Shown here piece after piece: positions 6,117-13,995 of a DNA stretch of 44,824 nt. The translations under genes were made by a program, and so were the position numbers. The notes under the pieces were generated by a model. The model was given only the letters and a program-made list of their open reading frames with translations. It made no database searches and was not told the origin of the DNA. This DNA comes from Bacillota bacterium. GTDB taxonomy: Bacteria > Bacillota > Sulfobacillia > JAMCWA01. Numbering within the stretch: the first letter of the stretch is position 1; each line of letters opens with the position of its first letter. Where the stretch lies: contig JAMCWA010000002.1 of assembly GCA_023475165.1 (NCBI GenBank), positions 1 to 44,824 on the forward strand, read 5' to 3'.

Positions 6117-8477
6117 CAGGTAGGTACACTGGTGGAGCCGGGCCATCCGCCGCCAACTGTGCTCTCTTTGGTAGACCATACTTGCTTTGACCAAGTTCGC
6201 GGCTAGTTGCGGGTCGGAAAGAACCCTTCGAACCGCCAGTACGATTTCCTGCGGTCTGGCCGAAGGTATTTTCAGAACTTCCCCCTGTAAGTCGGAGAAA
6301 AAGGGCGAATCGGTAACGATGATGGGGCGCTGGGCCGCCATCAGGGTGCGAACGGCAGCCGAAGTCCCGTAGCCCCCGTTGTCCAGGTAAGGAAGGATAT
6401 TGATATCCATGGCGTGCAGGAGAGGGACGATCCTCTCCAACGGGGCGTATTCCAGCCGCAAATTCAGCCCTGACCAAAGGTCATTGGTTTTAAGAAAGTC
6501 CACCACTTGTTCGAAATGCTTTTGGGAGATACCGCCAGGCGCAAGGCTGCAAAAAAGAAAGGTTTGCAGGTGGGGATAAAACCGGCGAAGTTCACGGGTG
6601 GCCAGGGCCAACTCCGGTATTCCCTTTTGAGGAAAGACAAAGCCAAAGAAACCCAGGCCGATACCTTCTGAAAGAAGCGGTTGGGGGCTAGGTCCGGGCG
6701 AAAGATTCCGTTCAGAGACCCGGAAAACCCTTCCCTTATCCATTGCCTTCCCATAGTATCTAGCGGGTCCGTCCGTTGACACCGTCCGGACGGTGACCCC
6801 GGCGTTTCTCGCCACCAGACCCAGTTGACTTCTGCTCTCTTCCCGGACTCCCAAGGGATAGCTTGGGACCCCCATGGGGATAACAGCGAGGCGCGACGCT
6901 TCCACTCCTTGTGACAAGAGTTCTCGGACCATCTGGCTGGAGTGAACGATCACCTGGTCAAACCTTCCAAGAATGCTCTGGTTGACAAAGGCCGCCGCCG
7001 GGGCAAATGAATGGAGGGTAATGATCTTGAGCATACCGCTTTGGCGAAGTTGGTTCAGCGCCTCCAGCAACGCTTCATTGTCATAAAGACTGTATTCATA
7101 TTGAAAGTGTGCCGTTTTCAAACCTCTCTGCCGCATCCAGGGTACAAGGCCAGTCAGGGCCTCGTTGAAAATCTCAACGAGGCTCCCCTCAGCCCGAAGG
7201 GCCTCAACCAGAGACCGGCTATATTCGGCCACGCCGCAGGGGCGACCCCAACTAGGCACAACCATAGCCAGCGCCTTGGCTTGCTCCGGCCCCGGTTCGG
7301 CTGCCGGTGGCGATCCTGTCGCCGGTTGATGGACCAAAGGGGTAGGCCCGCCCAGGTGGCCATCCCGGGGTACTTCATCCAGGCGCTGGATGACAGCATC
7401 GATCCACCTTTCCAGGGAGAAATGAGCCAGGACGTCCTGACGGCCTCGCTCCCCTTTACCTCTGGCCTCGGACCAATTCTCCACCACCCGCCGCATCAGC
7501 CGTCGTGTGGCCGGGAGGCTCGGACGCGCCCAGTTAGTCCCTACATAGGTCTCATCGTTGGGGATACCCAGCCTGGGAACAGGTTCCAATCCCTCGACGG
7601 GGATGAGGTAGCTGTTTTCGCTGGTCAGGTACTGCAGGTGTCCAGACCAAGCGGTGGTTATGACGGGTCTGCCGCAGGAAAGGGCCTCCAGGGCCGGCAG
7701 GTTCCATCCTTCCCCCCGGGTGGGCAGAAGGAAGCAGTGAGAGCCGGTATAAAAAGAGGCCAGGTGCCGGGAGTCGTAGATCCCCGGCAGAAGAAGAATC
7801 CGAGGGAGGACCTTTTCCCGCTCACCCAGGAAGGTCCTTATTCGCTGGCTGATCTTCTGGCCGGACAGATCAAAATCCGGACCATTGCTATAGGTTCTTA
7901 ACAAGAGATAGACGTCCTGAGAATCCGGAAATTCCTCCGCAAAGGCGGTCAAGAGCAGGTCATAACCCTTGCGCAGTATCCATTCGAAATTGGAGAAGAA
8001 AATAAAGCCCTGTATACCCGGTGGCTTGAACGGGGGTGCCTCCGGGCTGAACAGGCTCGTGTCAATCCCAAGAGGCATCACTCGTATTTTTTCCAGATTG
8101 ACGCCGCTTCTGGCGAAGGTCTCCCGGTTAAAGTTGGATGGAACCCAGATCTCATCCATGGTCAGACATTTCCCTACCCAGTGGGGCGGCAGCCCGTCTG
8201 ATTCCAGCATGGTATAGCCAATGGCCGGGCGACCTGGCTCCTTTCTGAAGTTGGGAGCGATGGAGAAGAAGATTTGAGGACCCCCTGTGGTGCGGTTATG
8301 CCTGGCCTTCTCCAGGTATCGCCTCTCTTCCTCATCAAGGGGTACGGCCGTCTGACCCCAAGCCAGCGGGGTAAGTTGCACTTTTACCCCGCGCTTCATC
8401 AACTCCACCGCCAGGGCCCGCGTCGCCGCCGCATACCCCGAAGCATCGTAGACTGGACCAATTATCTGCACCTGCAT
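6105..8477 (-). CDS. Tandem GT-B glycosyltransferase (two GT4-like modules)
   Basis: 790 residues from the ATG at 8477 (AGGATGG upstream); a TTG 18 bases earlier lacks a ribosome binding site. Module 1 (about 1-345) has WVPSNFNRETFARSG, RVMPLGIDTSLFSP and the donor-site motif GEGWNLPALEALSCGRPVI. Module 2 (about 385-790) starts PSWGRPCGVAEYSRSLVEAL and has LAVIPMGVPSYPLG, GFFGFVFPQKGIPEL and YGTSAAVRTLMAAQRPIIVT. A Pro-rich linker (about 345-385) joins them. Module 2 carries an unusual insert of about 50 residues including NLSPGPSPQP before its C-terminal half. The last codons (GDR, stop) come from the family-1 repeat. No signal peptide. Likely role: surface or storage polysaccharide; acceptor unknown. 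Confidence 0.85.
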   Translation of the reverse strand: MQVQIIGPVYDASGYAAATRALAVELMKRGVKVQLTPLAWGQTAVPLDEEERRYLEKARHNRTTGGPQIFFSIAPNFRKEPGRPAIGYTMLESDGLPPHWVGKCLTMDEIWVPSNFNRETFARSGVNLEKIRVMPLGIDTSLFSPEAPPFKPPGIQGFIFFSNFEWILRKGYDLLLTAFAEEFPDSQDVYLLLRTYSNGPDFDLSGQKISQRIRTFLGEREKVLPRILLLPGIYDSRHLASFYTGSHCFLLPTRGEGWNLPALEALSCGRPVITTAWSGHLQYLTSENSYLIPVEGLEPVPRLGIPNDETYVGTNWARPSLPATRRLMRRVVENWSEARGKGERGRQDVLAHFSLERWIDAVIQRLDEVPRDGHLGGPTPLVHQPATGSPPAAEPGPEQAKALAMVVPSWGRPCGVAEYSRSLVEALRAEGSLVEIFNEALTGLVPWMRQRGLKTAHFQYEYSLYDNEALLEALNQLRQSGMLKIITLHSFAPAAAFVNQSILGRFDQVIVHSSQMVRELLSQGVEASRLAVIPMGVPSYPLGVREESRSQLGLVARNAGVTVRTVSTDGPARYYGKAMDKGRVFRVSERNLSPGPSPQPLLSEGIGLGFFGFVFPQKGIPELALATRELRRFYPHLQTFLFCSLAPGGISQKHFEQVVDFLKTNDLWSGLNLRLEYAPLERIVPLLHAMDINILPYLDNGGYGTSAAVRTLMAAQRPIIVTDSPFFSDLQGEVLKIPSARPQEIVLAVRRVLSDPQLAANLVKASMVYQREHSWRRMARLHQCTYLGDR

Positions 8478-8537
8478 CGGCCATCCTGGCCTCAAAGTAG
8501 GCCCAAGCCGGAGTTTTGCGGGAACCCCATGTTATTA

Positions 8538-8665
8538 GCCCGTCGGCACAGCCTGATCTCCCCTGATGCGACTGCCAACCGCGACGATTCAGGCGTCGGG
8601 CCTTTGTCCCGGCTCCTCCTAGGGGGCCACCCTCGCCAGTTCTTCCTCCTTCAGCGATTCCTTCG
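8538..8665 (-). promoter_or_regulatory. Candidate structured 5' leader of the glycosyltransferase gene
   Basis: The 350 bases between the glycosyltransferase start and the divergent hypothetical gene hold no ORF I trust. The minus-strand RNA can form nested helices: GCCCG/CGGGC, then GCCTGA/TCAGGC, with an inner CGACG/CGTCG option. Purine-rich GGAGGA segments lie upstream, as does a TTGACG box near 8711. Secondary-structure potential is clear by eye, but I cannot match it to a known riboswitch class. It could also be chance structure in GC-rich DNA. Confidence 0.3.
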
Positions 8666-8828
8666 CTAAACCTTCTGGTTATGTAACCTTAATCCTATAT
8701 TATTGGCGTCAAGGGTTGCTTGCTACCGGCAAGGCAGCTCTTACTGCACTTTCCCGGAAAACAGGCTGAGCTAGCGGGGATCTTGAGGAATATGATGTGG
8801 TAGGAACGTTTCGAGGGAGAAGAGAACA

Positions 8829-9194
8829 TTGTCCGGTCTGAAAGATTTTTACCGGGCCATTCAAGCCTTCTACCGGCCCAAGACCAAGTCCTGGCTCTGC
8901 CCCGTTCTTAAGCACCGAGAAGGTATTCTCCCGGGGAAATCCGCGGGGTACTATGCCGAAGACAAGATCAAGTTGGCTTTGCCCGGCCTCTTCATCTCCC
9001 TGGAGCGGCGGACCATGTCCCCTGTCCCGTTTGAGGTGCACGTGATCGTCCCGCGGGTCGAAATGCGATTTCGGGAAGGCGGTAAGGAGTACCGGGAAGA
9101 GGTAGAGATTATCTTTAATAGCATTACGGTTGTTAGCTCGCCCCAACATCCCCCCATTGGTCAGGGAAAAACGCCGGGGACAGGAAACCATTGA
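8829..9194 (+). CDS. Hypothetical protein, TTG start
   Basis: 121 residues, TTG start with GAGGGAG about 8 bases upstream. Residues 1-95 look like a folded protein (GLKDFYRAIQAFYRP, then KLALPGLFISLERRTMSPVP, then EVHVIVPRVEMRFREGGKEY). The final 25 residues are Pro/Gly-rich and may be read-through of non-coding sequence. Family not recognised; no membrane segment or signal peptide. It is divergent from the glycosyltransferase, and the shared 350-base region should hold its promoter. Confidence 0.45.
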   Translation: MSGLKDFYRAIQAFYRPKTKSWLCPVLKHREGILPGKSAGYYAEDKIKLALPGLFISLERRTMSPVPFEVHVIVPRVEMRFREGGKEYREEVEIIFNSITVVSSPQHPPIGQGKTPGTGNH

Positions 9195-9275
9195 AAAGGT
9201 CCAGCCGCTGCGCCATGACCCGCAACAGATGGACCTGATACTACCTTGATACACTTCTAAGGTGAAAGTCGGGCG

Positions 9276-9321
9276 TCGCCGCACCGCTGCTGTTTCATTC
9301 CTCTTATGGCACCGCCAAAGG
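9276..9321 (+). repeat. Family-2 repeat, diverged copy
   Basis: CGCCGCACCGCTGCTGTTTC, then ATTCCTCTTATGGCACCGCC, then AAAGGCGGC. It matches the core and right end of the copy at 3577-3654 with several substitutions; the CGAAACAAACCAG left part is missing. Confidence 0.55.
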
Positions 9322-9346
9322 CGGCCGGGGAAACTGGAAAGTTCTC

Positions 9347-10165
9347 CTACAGGGTTGTCCCCGCGAGGTAGACCTGCGCCCGCATGGCCTTGAAGCCTTC
9401 CAACATATCGTCGGCAATAAACCTGGTAGTAACGCCATCAAGGCGCCGCACCCCGGGGACTAATTCGGCAACATCAGCCATTCCGGAGTTGATAAACTTA
9501 AGTTCAATTTCGATGGGACGCACGAGGCGATATGGTGGGATGCTTCCAATTATCTTCAAAGCCTCACCGGCACCGCGGCTGATGGCTTCCCGGGCACGGG
9601 TCGGGTGCAGCCCCCGCGCTGCGTAACGAGTCAAGGCCGTTTTCACCACCACTCCCTGGATTGGACCCAGAAGGGATTGGGCCTCCTGTACCACCACGTT
9701 ATCACCGGTAACCAGCACCACCGGAACATTGTAGTGTCCGGCTATCGCCGCATTCAGCCCTGTTTCCCCGACCTCGATACCGTTTAGCTTCAACCGGTAG
9801 ACCACCCGACCGAAATAGGTATGGCTCAAGACACCCGGCGATGTCATCCGCGCATGATACCCGACGAAGAAAACCGCGTTAAAGGTATCATCAATCCCCT
9901 CCATCATGCTCAACTGTTTCGGTGAGCCGGTTATTAACTGGGCTGCAGCGTGTAAGTCCTCGGGGATCAAGTTGCGCATGGTGCCATGAGAATCGTTGAC
10001 GACCACCTCGGTGGCCCCACCGTGCAAAGCTCCCTCGATGGCGGCATTGACCTCACCGGTCATGAGCTGCCTGGCCCGCTGGTGTTCCTTGCCGTCCCGA
10101 CTGGTCTGCTCGCTATGGACGACCCCGCTGACCCCCTCCAGATCGGCAGAAATGAAGATCCTCAT
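9347..10165 (-). CDS. dppA: M55 D-aminopeptidase, DppA family
   Basis: 272 residues from the ATG at 10165, chosen because GGAGGCGG lies 6 bases upstream and MRIFISADLEG is the canonical N-terminus. The zinc ligands of Bacillus DppA are recognisable: Asp8 and Glu10 (SADLEG), His in VVNDSHGTMRNL, His in GYHARM/LSHTYFG, and Glu in VGETGLNAA. DppA is a decameric D-aminopeptidase acting on D-Ala-D-Ala and related peptides. It lies downstream of the GH57 gene on the same strand, without obvious functional linkage. The dppBC and peptide-binding genes lie about 9 kb away rather than next to it as in Bacillus. Confidence 0.9.
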   Translation of the reverse strand: MRIFISADLEGVSGVVHSEQTSRDGKEHQRARQLMTGEVNAAIEGALHGGATEVVVNDSHGTMRNLIPEDLHAAAQLITGSPKQLSMMEGIDDTFNAVFFVGYHARMTSPGVLSHTYFGRVVYRLKLNGIEVGETGLNAAIAGHYNVPVVLVTGDNVVVQEAQSLLGPIQGVVVKTALTRYAARGLHPTRAREAISRGAGEALKIIGSIPPYRLVRPIEIELKFINSGMADVAELVPGVRRLDGVTTRFIADDMLEGFKAMRAQVYLAGTTL

Positions 10166-10283
10166 ACTAGACCGCCTCCAGATTCCCGGAAGGCGGCGGT
10201 CTCCCCCCTTTCCTTCGGCCTTGTCCATTATTATACTCCATTTTGGCACTGGGTGCCAACTTTGGCCAATGGGAAGGGTACTC

Positions 10284-11861
10284 TTACTGGGCATAGATGC
10301 TGTAATCCAGCCCGGGAAAAAGGTTATCCTCCTCCTCCATTCGCTTCAAGTCCTCCTCTGGTACCTCCCCCTGCGTCAGCCCTTCATACAGAAAAGTAAA
10401 ACGACTGATATGTTCCAGAAAACGACTTTTGGCGTAATCGACCACGGTCCCGGTGTACATGATAAAGGGCCAATCGCTGGATTGAGCCAACAATAGCTCC
10501 CGGGCCGCCTGATTTAAACCTCTCCGCCGTGATCCTTCCGCCCCTGGGTTCGCCCGGGCGAGCTCGATCATCCTTTCCGCCGCTTTATGCAGATGGCGGT
10601 AAACCCAATCATTGGCACCGTTCAACCAGACCTCACTGTAACCCTGATGACCCCAACTGGACAGCGATGGAGTTACTACCTCTTGGGGAGGGTACTTTAC
10701 TATGTACTCTCCGGGGGTAATGGTCTTGATCACATCCTGATCGTAGGCCATTTTCCGCAAAAGGTATTCCAACCAAAGGGGGCCTTCATACCACCAGTGG
10801 CCAAAGAGCTCAGCATCATAGGGGGCAAGGATGATGGGTGGCTCATCCATCATGCTGGATAAATACTCCACCTGCTTTTCTCGATTAAACATGAAATTAC
10901 CGGCATGGAGGGCCGCTTTGGCCCGGGCCCAGTCCGGCCGGTAGTACTCTTTCTCGTTAGTTTTGCCCGTGATCCGGTAGTACTTTAAGCCCAAGTGGGT
11001 TCTGACTCCCGGCAGAAACCCTCTTACATATTCCCACTCCAGATCATAACCAATATCACGATAGAACTCGCGGTAATCATAGTCCCCGGGATAGCCCTCC
11101 TTAGAACTCCAAACCTGCTTGGAGGATTCTTTATCCCGGCCAACGATGGTCAAACCGTCAGGGGTACGTACCGGTCGGTAGACGCCTTGCCGGGGTCGAG
11201 GTTTTCCATTGGAAAGGCCATGGGATTCCAGCATCGTATACTCAATACCGAGGTCAGTCAGGACCTTATCGTTTCCCGGGCTGTAACCACATTCCGGCAA
11301 CCAAAAGCCGCGGGGTCCGGCCCCAAAAAGCTGAGAAAAAAGCGTAACGGCGGCCTCTATCTGCCCCCGGAGCGCCGCCTGCGACAATTCCAGGAGGGGG
11401 AAATAACCATGCGTGGCTGCCGTAGTGATAATCTCCAGACTTCCAGCCTCGGCCAGCTCCTGGAAAGCCTTTATCAGGTTACCCTGGTAGCGATTTTCGT
11501 AAAAATCCAGGGCCTGACGAAAGTTCTCCTGGTACATACGAGCCAGCTGACTCAGTTGAGGATCATGGGCGGTCCTTTCCACTTCCAATCCAGCCAGTTC
11601 AAAGAGGGCGGTCAGATGCCGGTCATATCTTTCCTGTAGAAGGGGATCTACCAGCATGCTAAGTAGGGTTGGGCTCAGGGAGAGGGTTACCCGAAAGGGA
11701 ACACCGTCCCTGGTCAAACGCTGGAAGGTTTGCAGCAACGGTATATAGCATTCGGTCATGGCCTCAAAGAGCCACTTTTCCTCCAAAGGGTGCTCGTTTT
11801 GGAGGTGTCGAACAAATGGCAGGTGGGCATGGAGTAGTATGGCCAGGTAACCCTTGGGCAT
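10284..11861 (-). CDS. GH57 1,4-alpha-glucan branching enzyme (DUF1957 type)
   Basis: 525 residues, ATG after GAGGAGGTAAAGA. The N-terminal GH57 barrel begins YLAILLHAHLPFVRH. The nucleophile Glu is in GFWLPECGYSPG and the acid/base Asp in APYDAELFGHWWYEG. The C-terminal helical DUF1957 domain includes HQGYSEVWLNGANDWVYRHL. Thermus-type branching enzymes of about 520 residues have the same architecture. It transfers alpha-1,4 segments to alpha-1,6 branch points during glycogen synthesis. The divergently oriented glgA, GalT-like and GH15 genes form the rest of the glucan module. A terminator-like hairpin separates it from the upstream DUF4912 gene, so it may have its own promoter or be attenuated. 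Confidence 0.9.
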   Translation of the reverse strand: MPKGYLAILLHAHLPFVRHLQNEHPLEEKWLFEAMTECYIPLLQTFQRLTRDGVPFRVTLSLSPTLLSMLVDPLLQERYDRHLTALFELAGLEVERTAHDPQLSQLARMYQENFRQALDFYENRYQGNLIKAFQELAEAGSLEIITTAATHGYFPLLELSQAALRGQIEAAVTLFSQLFGAGPRGFWLPECGYSPGNDKVLTDLGIEYTMLESHGLSNGKPRPRQGVYRPVRTPDGLTIVGRDKESSKQVWSSKEGYPGDYDYREFYRDIGYDLEWEYVRGFLPGVRTHLGLKYYRITGKTNEKEYYRPDWARAKAALHAGNFMFNREKQVEYLSSMMDEPPIILAPYDAELFGHWWYEGPLWLEYLLRKMAYDQDVIKTITPGEYIVKYPPQEVVTPSLSSWGHQGYSEVWLNGANDWVYRHLHKAAERMIELARANPGAEGSRRRGLNQAARELLLAQSSDWPFIMYTGTVVDYAKSRFLEHISRFTFLYEGLTQGEVPEEDLKRMEEEDNLFPGLDYSIYAQ

Positions 11862-11883
11862 TCTTTACCTCCTCGAACTATAG

Positions 11884-11928
11884 ACAAAATAAATACTGGT
11901 ACTGAGGTCGTCCGGCGACCGGTACCAG
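11884..11928 (-). terminator. Terminator between DUF4912 gene and GH57 gene
   Basis: CTGGTAC (11896-11902) pairs with GTACCAG (11922-11928), enclosing a second stem GGTCG/CGACC. On the minus strand it is followed by TATTTATTTTG. It lies 17 bases after the DUF4912 stop and about 35 bases before the GH57 start, so it can terminate the first gene or attenuate the second. Confidence 0.55.
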
Positions 11929-11944
11929 CGATAGCCTTCCCGCG

Positions 11945-12667
11945 TCATCCTGGTGGAGACATCTCCCGCTTTTTCACCATCTCCACAGAACTGTAGGTTA
12001 TCGGGCCGCCAAAACGGGAAGCAGCCGTAACCCAACCTTCCTCCGCTTCAGCCGTCGCGATCCAGGGGGTGTGAACGGTGTTGGATCGGGCCAGTACAAC
12101 AAACCGGTCCCCCTGGTAGTATCCCAATTCGGCAAAATAGCTGTGATCGGGGAAGACGTTGATGTACCAGTTCTGGGCCCCATAGGGCAAGGGAATCTCA
12201 AAGGGGGTCTTTCCGTCAACAGTAGCATCGTAACATCTCAAGATAACGGCACTGTCACCAGGACCAGGTCTCTTCTCCCAATAGGCGAAGATCCACCAGG
12301 GGTCCCTGACCAGCAGGGTCAAACGGTCTTCGTTGTAAAGCGCCGGAAAGGGGTAGCTTCTTTCCCGGGGCTTCTCCGCCCCCAGCTCCGCCTGCCTTGC
12401 GACAAAAGGGGCGGAAGGTAGAGAGTTAGTGTCTTCCCCTGTAAGGGAAATACCCACCTCCGGTGGGATTCTCGCCGCAACCTCCGGTATGAGTTCGTGA
12501 GAAGCTTCAAAGACGACATCGTGGGTTTCTTTGGGCACTACCGGCTCTTCTCCCCTTTCTCCTTCGCGCAGACGCGGCGTCTCACTCTCTTCCGGCCTCA
12601 GCCGCAGCCACAGATAAATCCCCGCCAGTCCCAATACCGCCAGAAGGAGTATCTGCCAGAATTTCAA
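11945..12667 (-). CDS. Membrane-anchored DUF4912 protein
   Basis: 240 residues, TTG start 6 bases after AAGGGGGG. One N-terminal membrane helix (FWQILLLAVLGLAGIYLWLR) is followed by an acidic Glu/Pro-rich spacer (about 25-110) and a DUF4912 domain (about 110-230): LTLLVRDPWWIFAYWE, ILRCYDATVDG, NWYINVFPDHSYFAELGYYQ. DUF4912 has a carbohydrate-binding-like beta sandwich and commonly neighbours GH57/DUF1957 branching enzymes, as here. It could tether glucan or glucan enzymes to the membrane; that is inference. It is divergent from the galT-like gene. Confidence 0.8.
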   Translation of the reverse strand: MKFWQILLLAVLGLAGIYLWLRLRPEESETPRLREGERGEEPVVPKETHDVVFEASHELIPEVAARIPPEVGISLTGEDTNSLPSAPFVARQAELGAEKPRERSYPFPALYNEDRLTLLVRDPWWIFAYWEKRPGPGDSAVILRCYDATVDGKTPFEIPLPYGAQNWYINVFPDHSYFAELGYYQGDRFVVLARSNTVHTPWIATAEAEEGWVTAASRFGGPITYSSVEMVKKREMSPPG

Positions 12668-12709
12668 GCCGCGCCCCCCTTTCTTTATTGTCGGCCATTC
12701 TCCGTTATA

Positions 12710-12738
12710 TTGTGTCTTGCCTTAAGGGAAATTATAAA
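12710..12738 (+). promoter_or_regulatory. Possible sigma-A promoter of the galT-like gene
   Basis: TTGTGT (12710-12715) and TATAAA (12733-12738) are separated by 17 bases, about 70 bases before the TTG start. The -10 box is good and the -35 box weak. It lies in the divergent region shared with the DUF4912 gene. Confidence 0.35.
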
Positions 12739-12806
12739 TACTCAAAGTGGATATAGGATTCGTTCCCTGGTAATAATGAAGGTGACAAAATAAAGGAGGG
12801 TCTTGC

Positions 12807-13817
12807 TTGCCCGAATTGAGAGAGAATCCCGTCACCCAAAGCTGGGTGGTGATTGCTACGGAGCGAGCCAAAAGGCCGACGGATTTCGTACATCCGGCAG
12901 CTCCCCGCAAAGGGACGGCCAATTGTCCTTTTTGTTACGGAAATGAGGACAAGACCCCACCGGAGATCCTGGCCTACCGACCCCAGGACACGCGCCCCGA
13001 CACCCCCGGGTGGCGCGTCAGGGTGGTCCCGAATAAGTTTCCCGCCCTCTCCGATGAAGGCGATCTGGTGGCCACACGAGAAGGTTTCTTCCGGGGGATG
13101 ACCGGCTATGGGGTCCATGAAGTGGTGGTGGAGTCCCCGGAACATGACCTGACTCTCCCTTACCAGACCCCGGAACAGGTCTATAATGTCCTCAGTGCCC
13201 TGAAGGAGCGCTTTGCCAACCTATCCCGGGATCGCCGTCTTCGTTATGTCCAGATTTTCAAGAATCATGGCGGAGTGGCGGGAGCCTCCCTGGAGCATCC
13301 TCATTTTCAAATCATCGCCACCCCCCTCATCCCCGCAGAAACAGAAACGGAGCTGAAAAACGCTTATGACTACTATCATGAACACGGTGAGTGTCTCTTT
13401 TGCCGGATGATGGGGGCAGAGCTGGGGGAAGCCCGGAGGATCCTGCGAGCCGATGATAGCTTTGTGACCTTTAATCCTTACGGTTCGCGTTTCCCCTTTG
13501 AGACCTGGATTTTGCCACGTCATCATAACAGCAGCTTTGGCAGCATCTCCGAAAAGGAGGTGCGCGATCTGGCCCTGGCCGTGCAGGACGCCCTGGGACG
13601 CCTGGATGAGGTCCTAACCGATCCCCCTTACAACCTGATCCTGCACACGGCACCTCTGGACCTGGAGGCGCGGGAATACTATCACTGGCATATTGAGGTT
13701 CTGCCCCGGCTTACCATTGTAGCCGGCTTTGAGTGGGGAACGGGCTTCTTCATCAACCCAACCCCGCCGGAAGATGCCGCCCGGTTCCTCCAAGAGGTTA
13801 AGAACCCCGAAGAGTAA
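12807..13817 (+). CDS. galT: Galactose-1-phosphate uridylyltransferase-family nucleotidyltransferase
   Basis: 336 residues. The TTG start is chosen because AAAGGAGGG lies 6 bases upstream and the N-terminus (PELRENPVTQSWVVIATERA) is typical of GalT. Both GalT half-domains are visible: zinc-type CPFCYGNEDKTPPE, and the nucleophile motif EHPHFQIIATPLIP with the His-Pro-His. A second CLFC motif lies near residue 195, and YYHWHIEVLPR closes the C-terminal domain. GalT exchanges UMP between UDP-glucose and galactose-1-phosphate. Relatives act as ADP-glucose phosphorylases, which would suit its position 179 bases before glgA. No galK or galE is nearby, so the sugar substrate is open. Confidence 0.85.
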   Translation: MPELRENPVTQSWVVIATERAKRPTDFVHPAAPRKGTANCPFCYGNEDKTPPEILAYRPQDTRPDTPGWRVRVVPNKFPALSDEGDLVATREGFFRGMTGYGVHEVVVESPEHDLTLPYQTPEQVYNVLSALKERFANLSRDRRLRYVQIFKNHGGVAGASLEHPHFQIIATPLIPAETETELKNAYDYYHEHGECLFCRMMGAELGEARRILRADDSFVTFNPYGSRFPFETWILPRHHNSSFGSISEKEVRDLALAVQDALGRLDEVLTDPPYNLILHTAPLDLEAREYYHWHIEVLPRLTIVAGFEWGTGFFINPTPPEDAARFLQEVKNPEE

Positions 13818-13889
13818 ACCCCGAGCTGCCTTCAATTTGGAAGACTTTCGCCGCATCCCTGCCTCGCGCCCGGACCCGTTCGGTGATCG

Positions 13890-13952
13890 TGCCCCCTAGC
13901 GGAGGCGGGCGGGAGCCGACCCGACGCGCAGATGGAGTTTTTAGCGGCCTCC
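13890..13952 (+). repeat. Family-1 repeat, right-end fragment
   Basis: GTGCCCCCTAGCGGAGGCGG is shared with the long copy near 41057; GATGGAGTTTTTAGCGGCCT plus CC is a diverged form of the terminal repeat. No left end is recognisable, so it is a decayed or partial copy. It lies between the galT-like gene and glgA, about 30 bases before the glgA ribosome binding site. Confidence 0.6.
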
Positions 13953-13995
13953 CAGGAAGCGGGATACAAACTATTTCCCAAGGAGGTTCCAGTTG

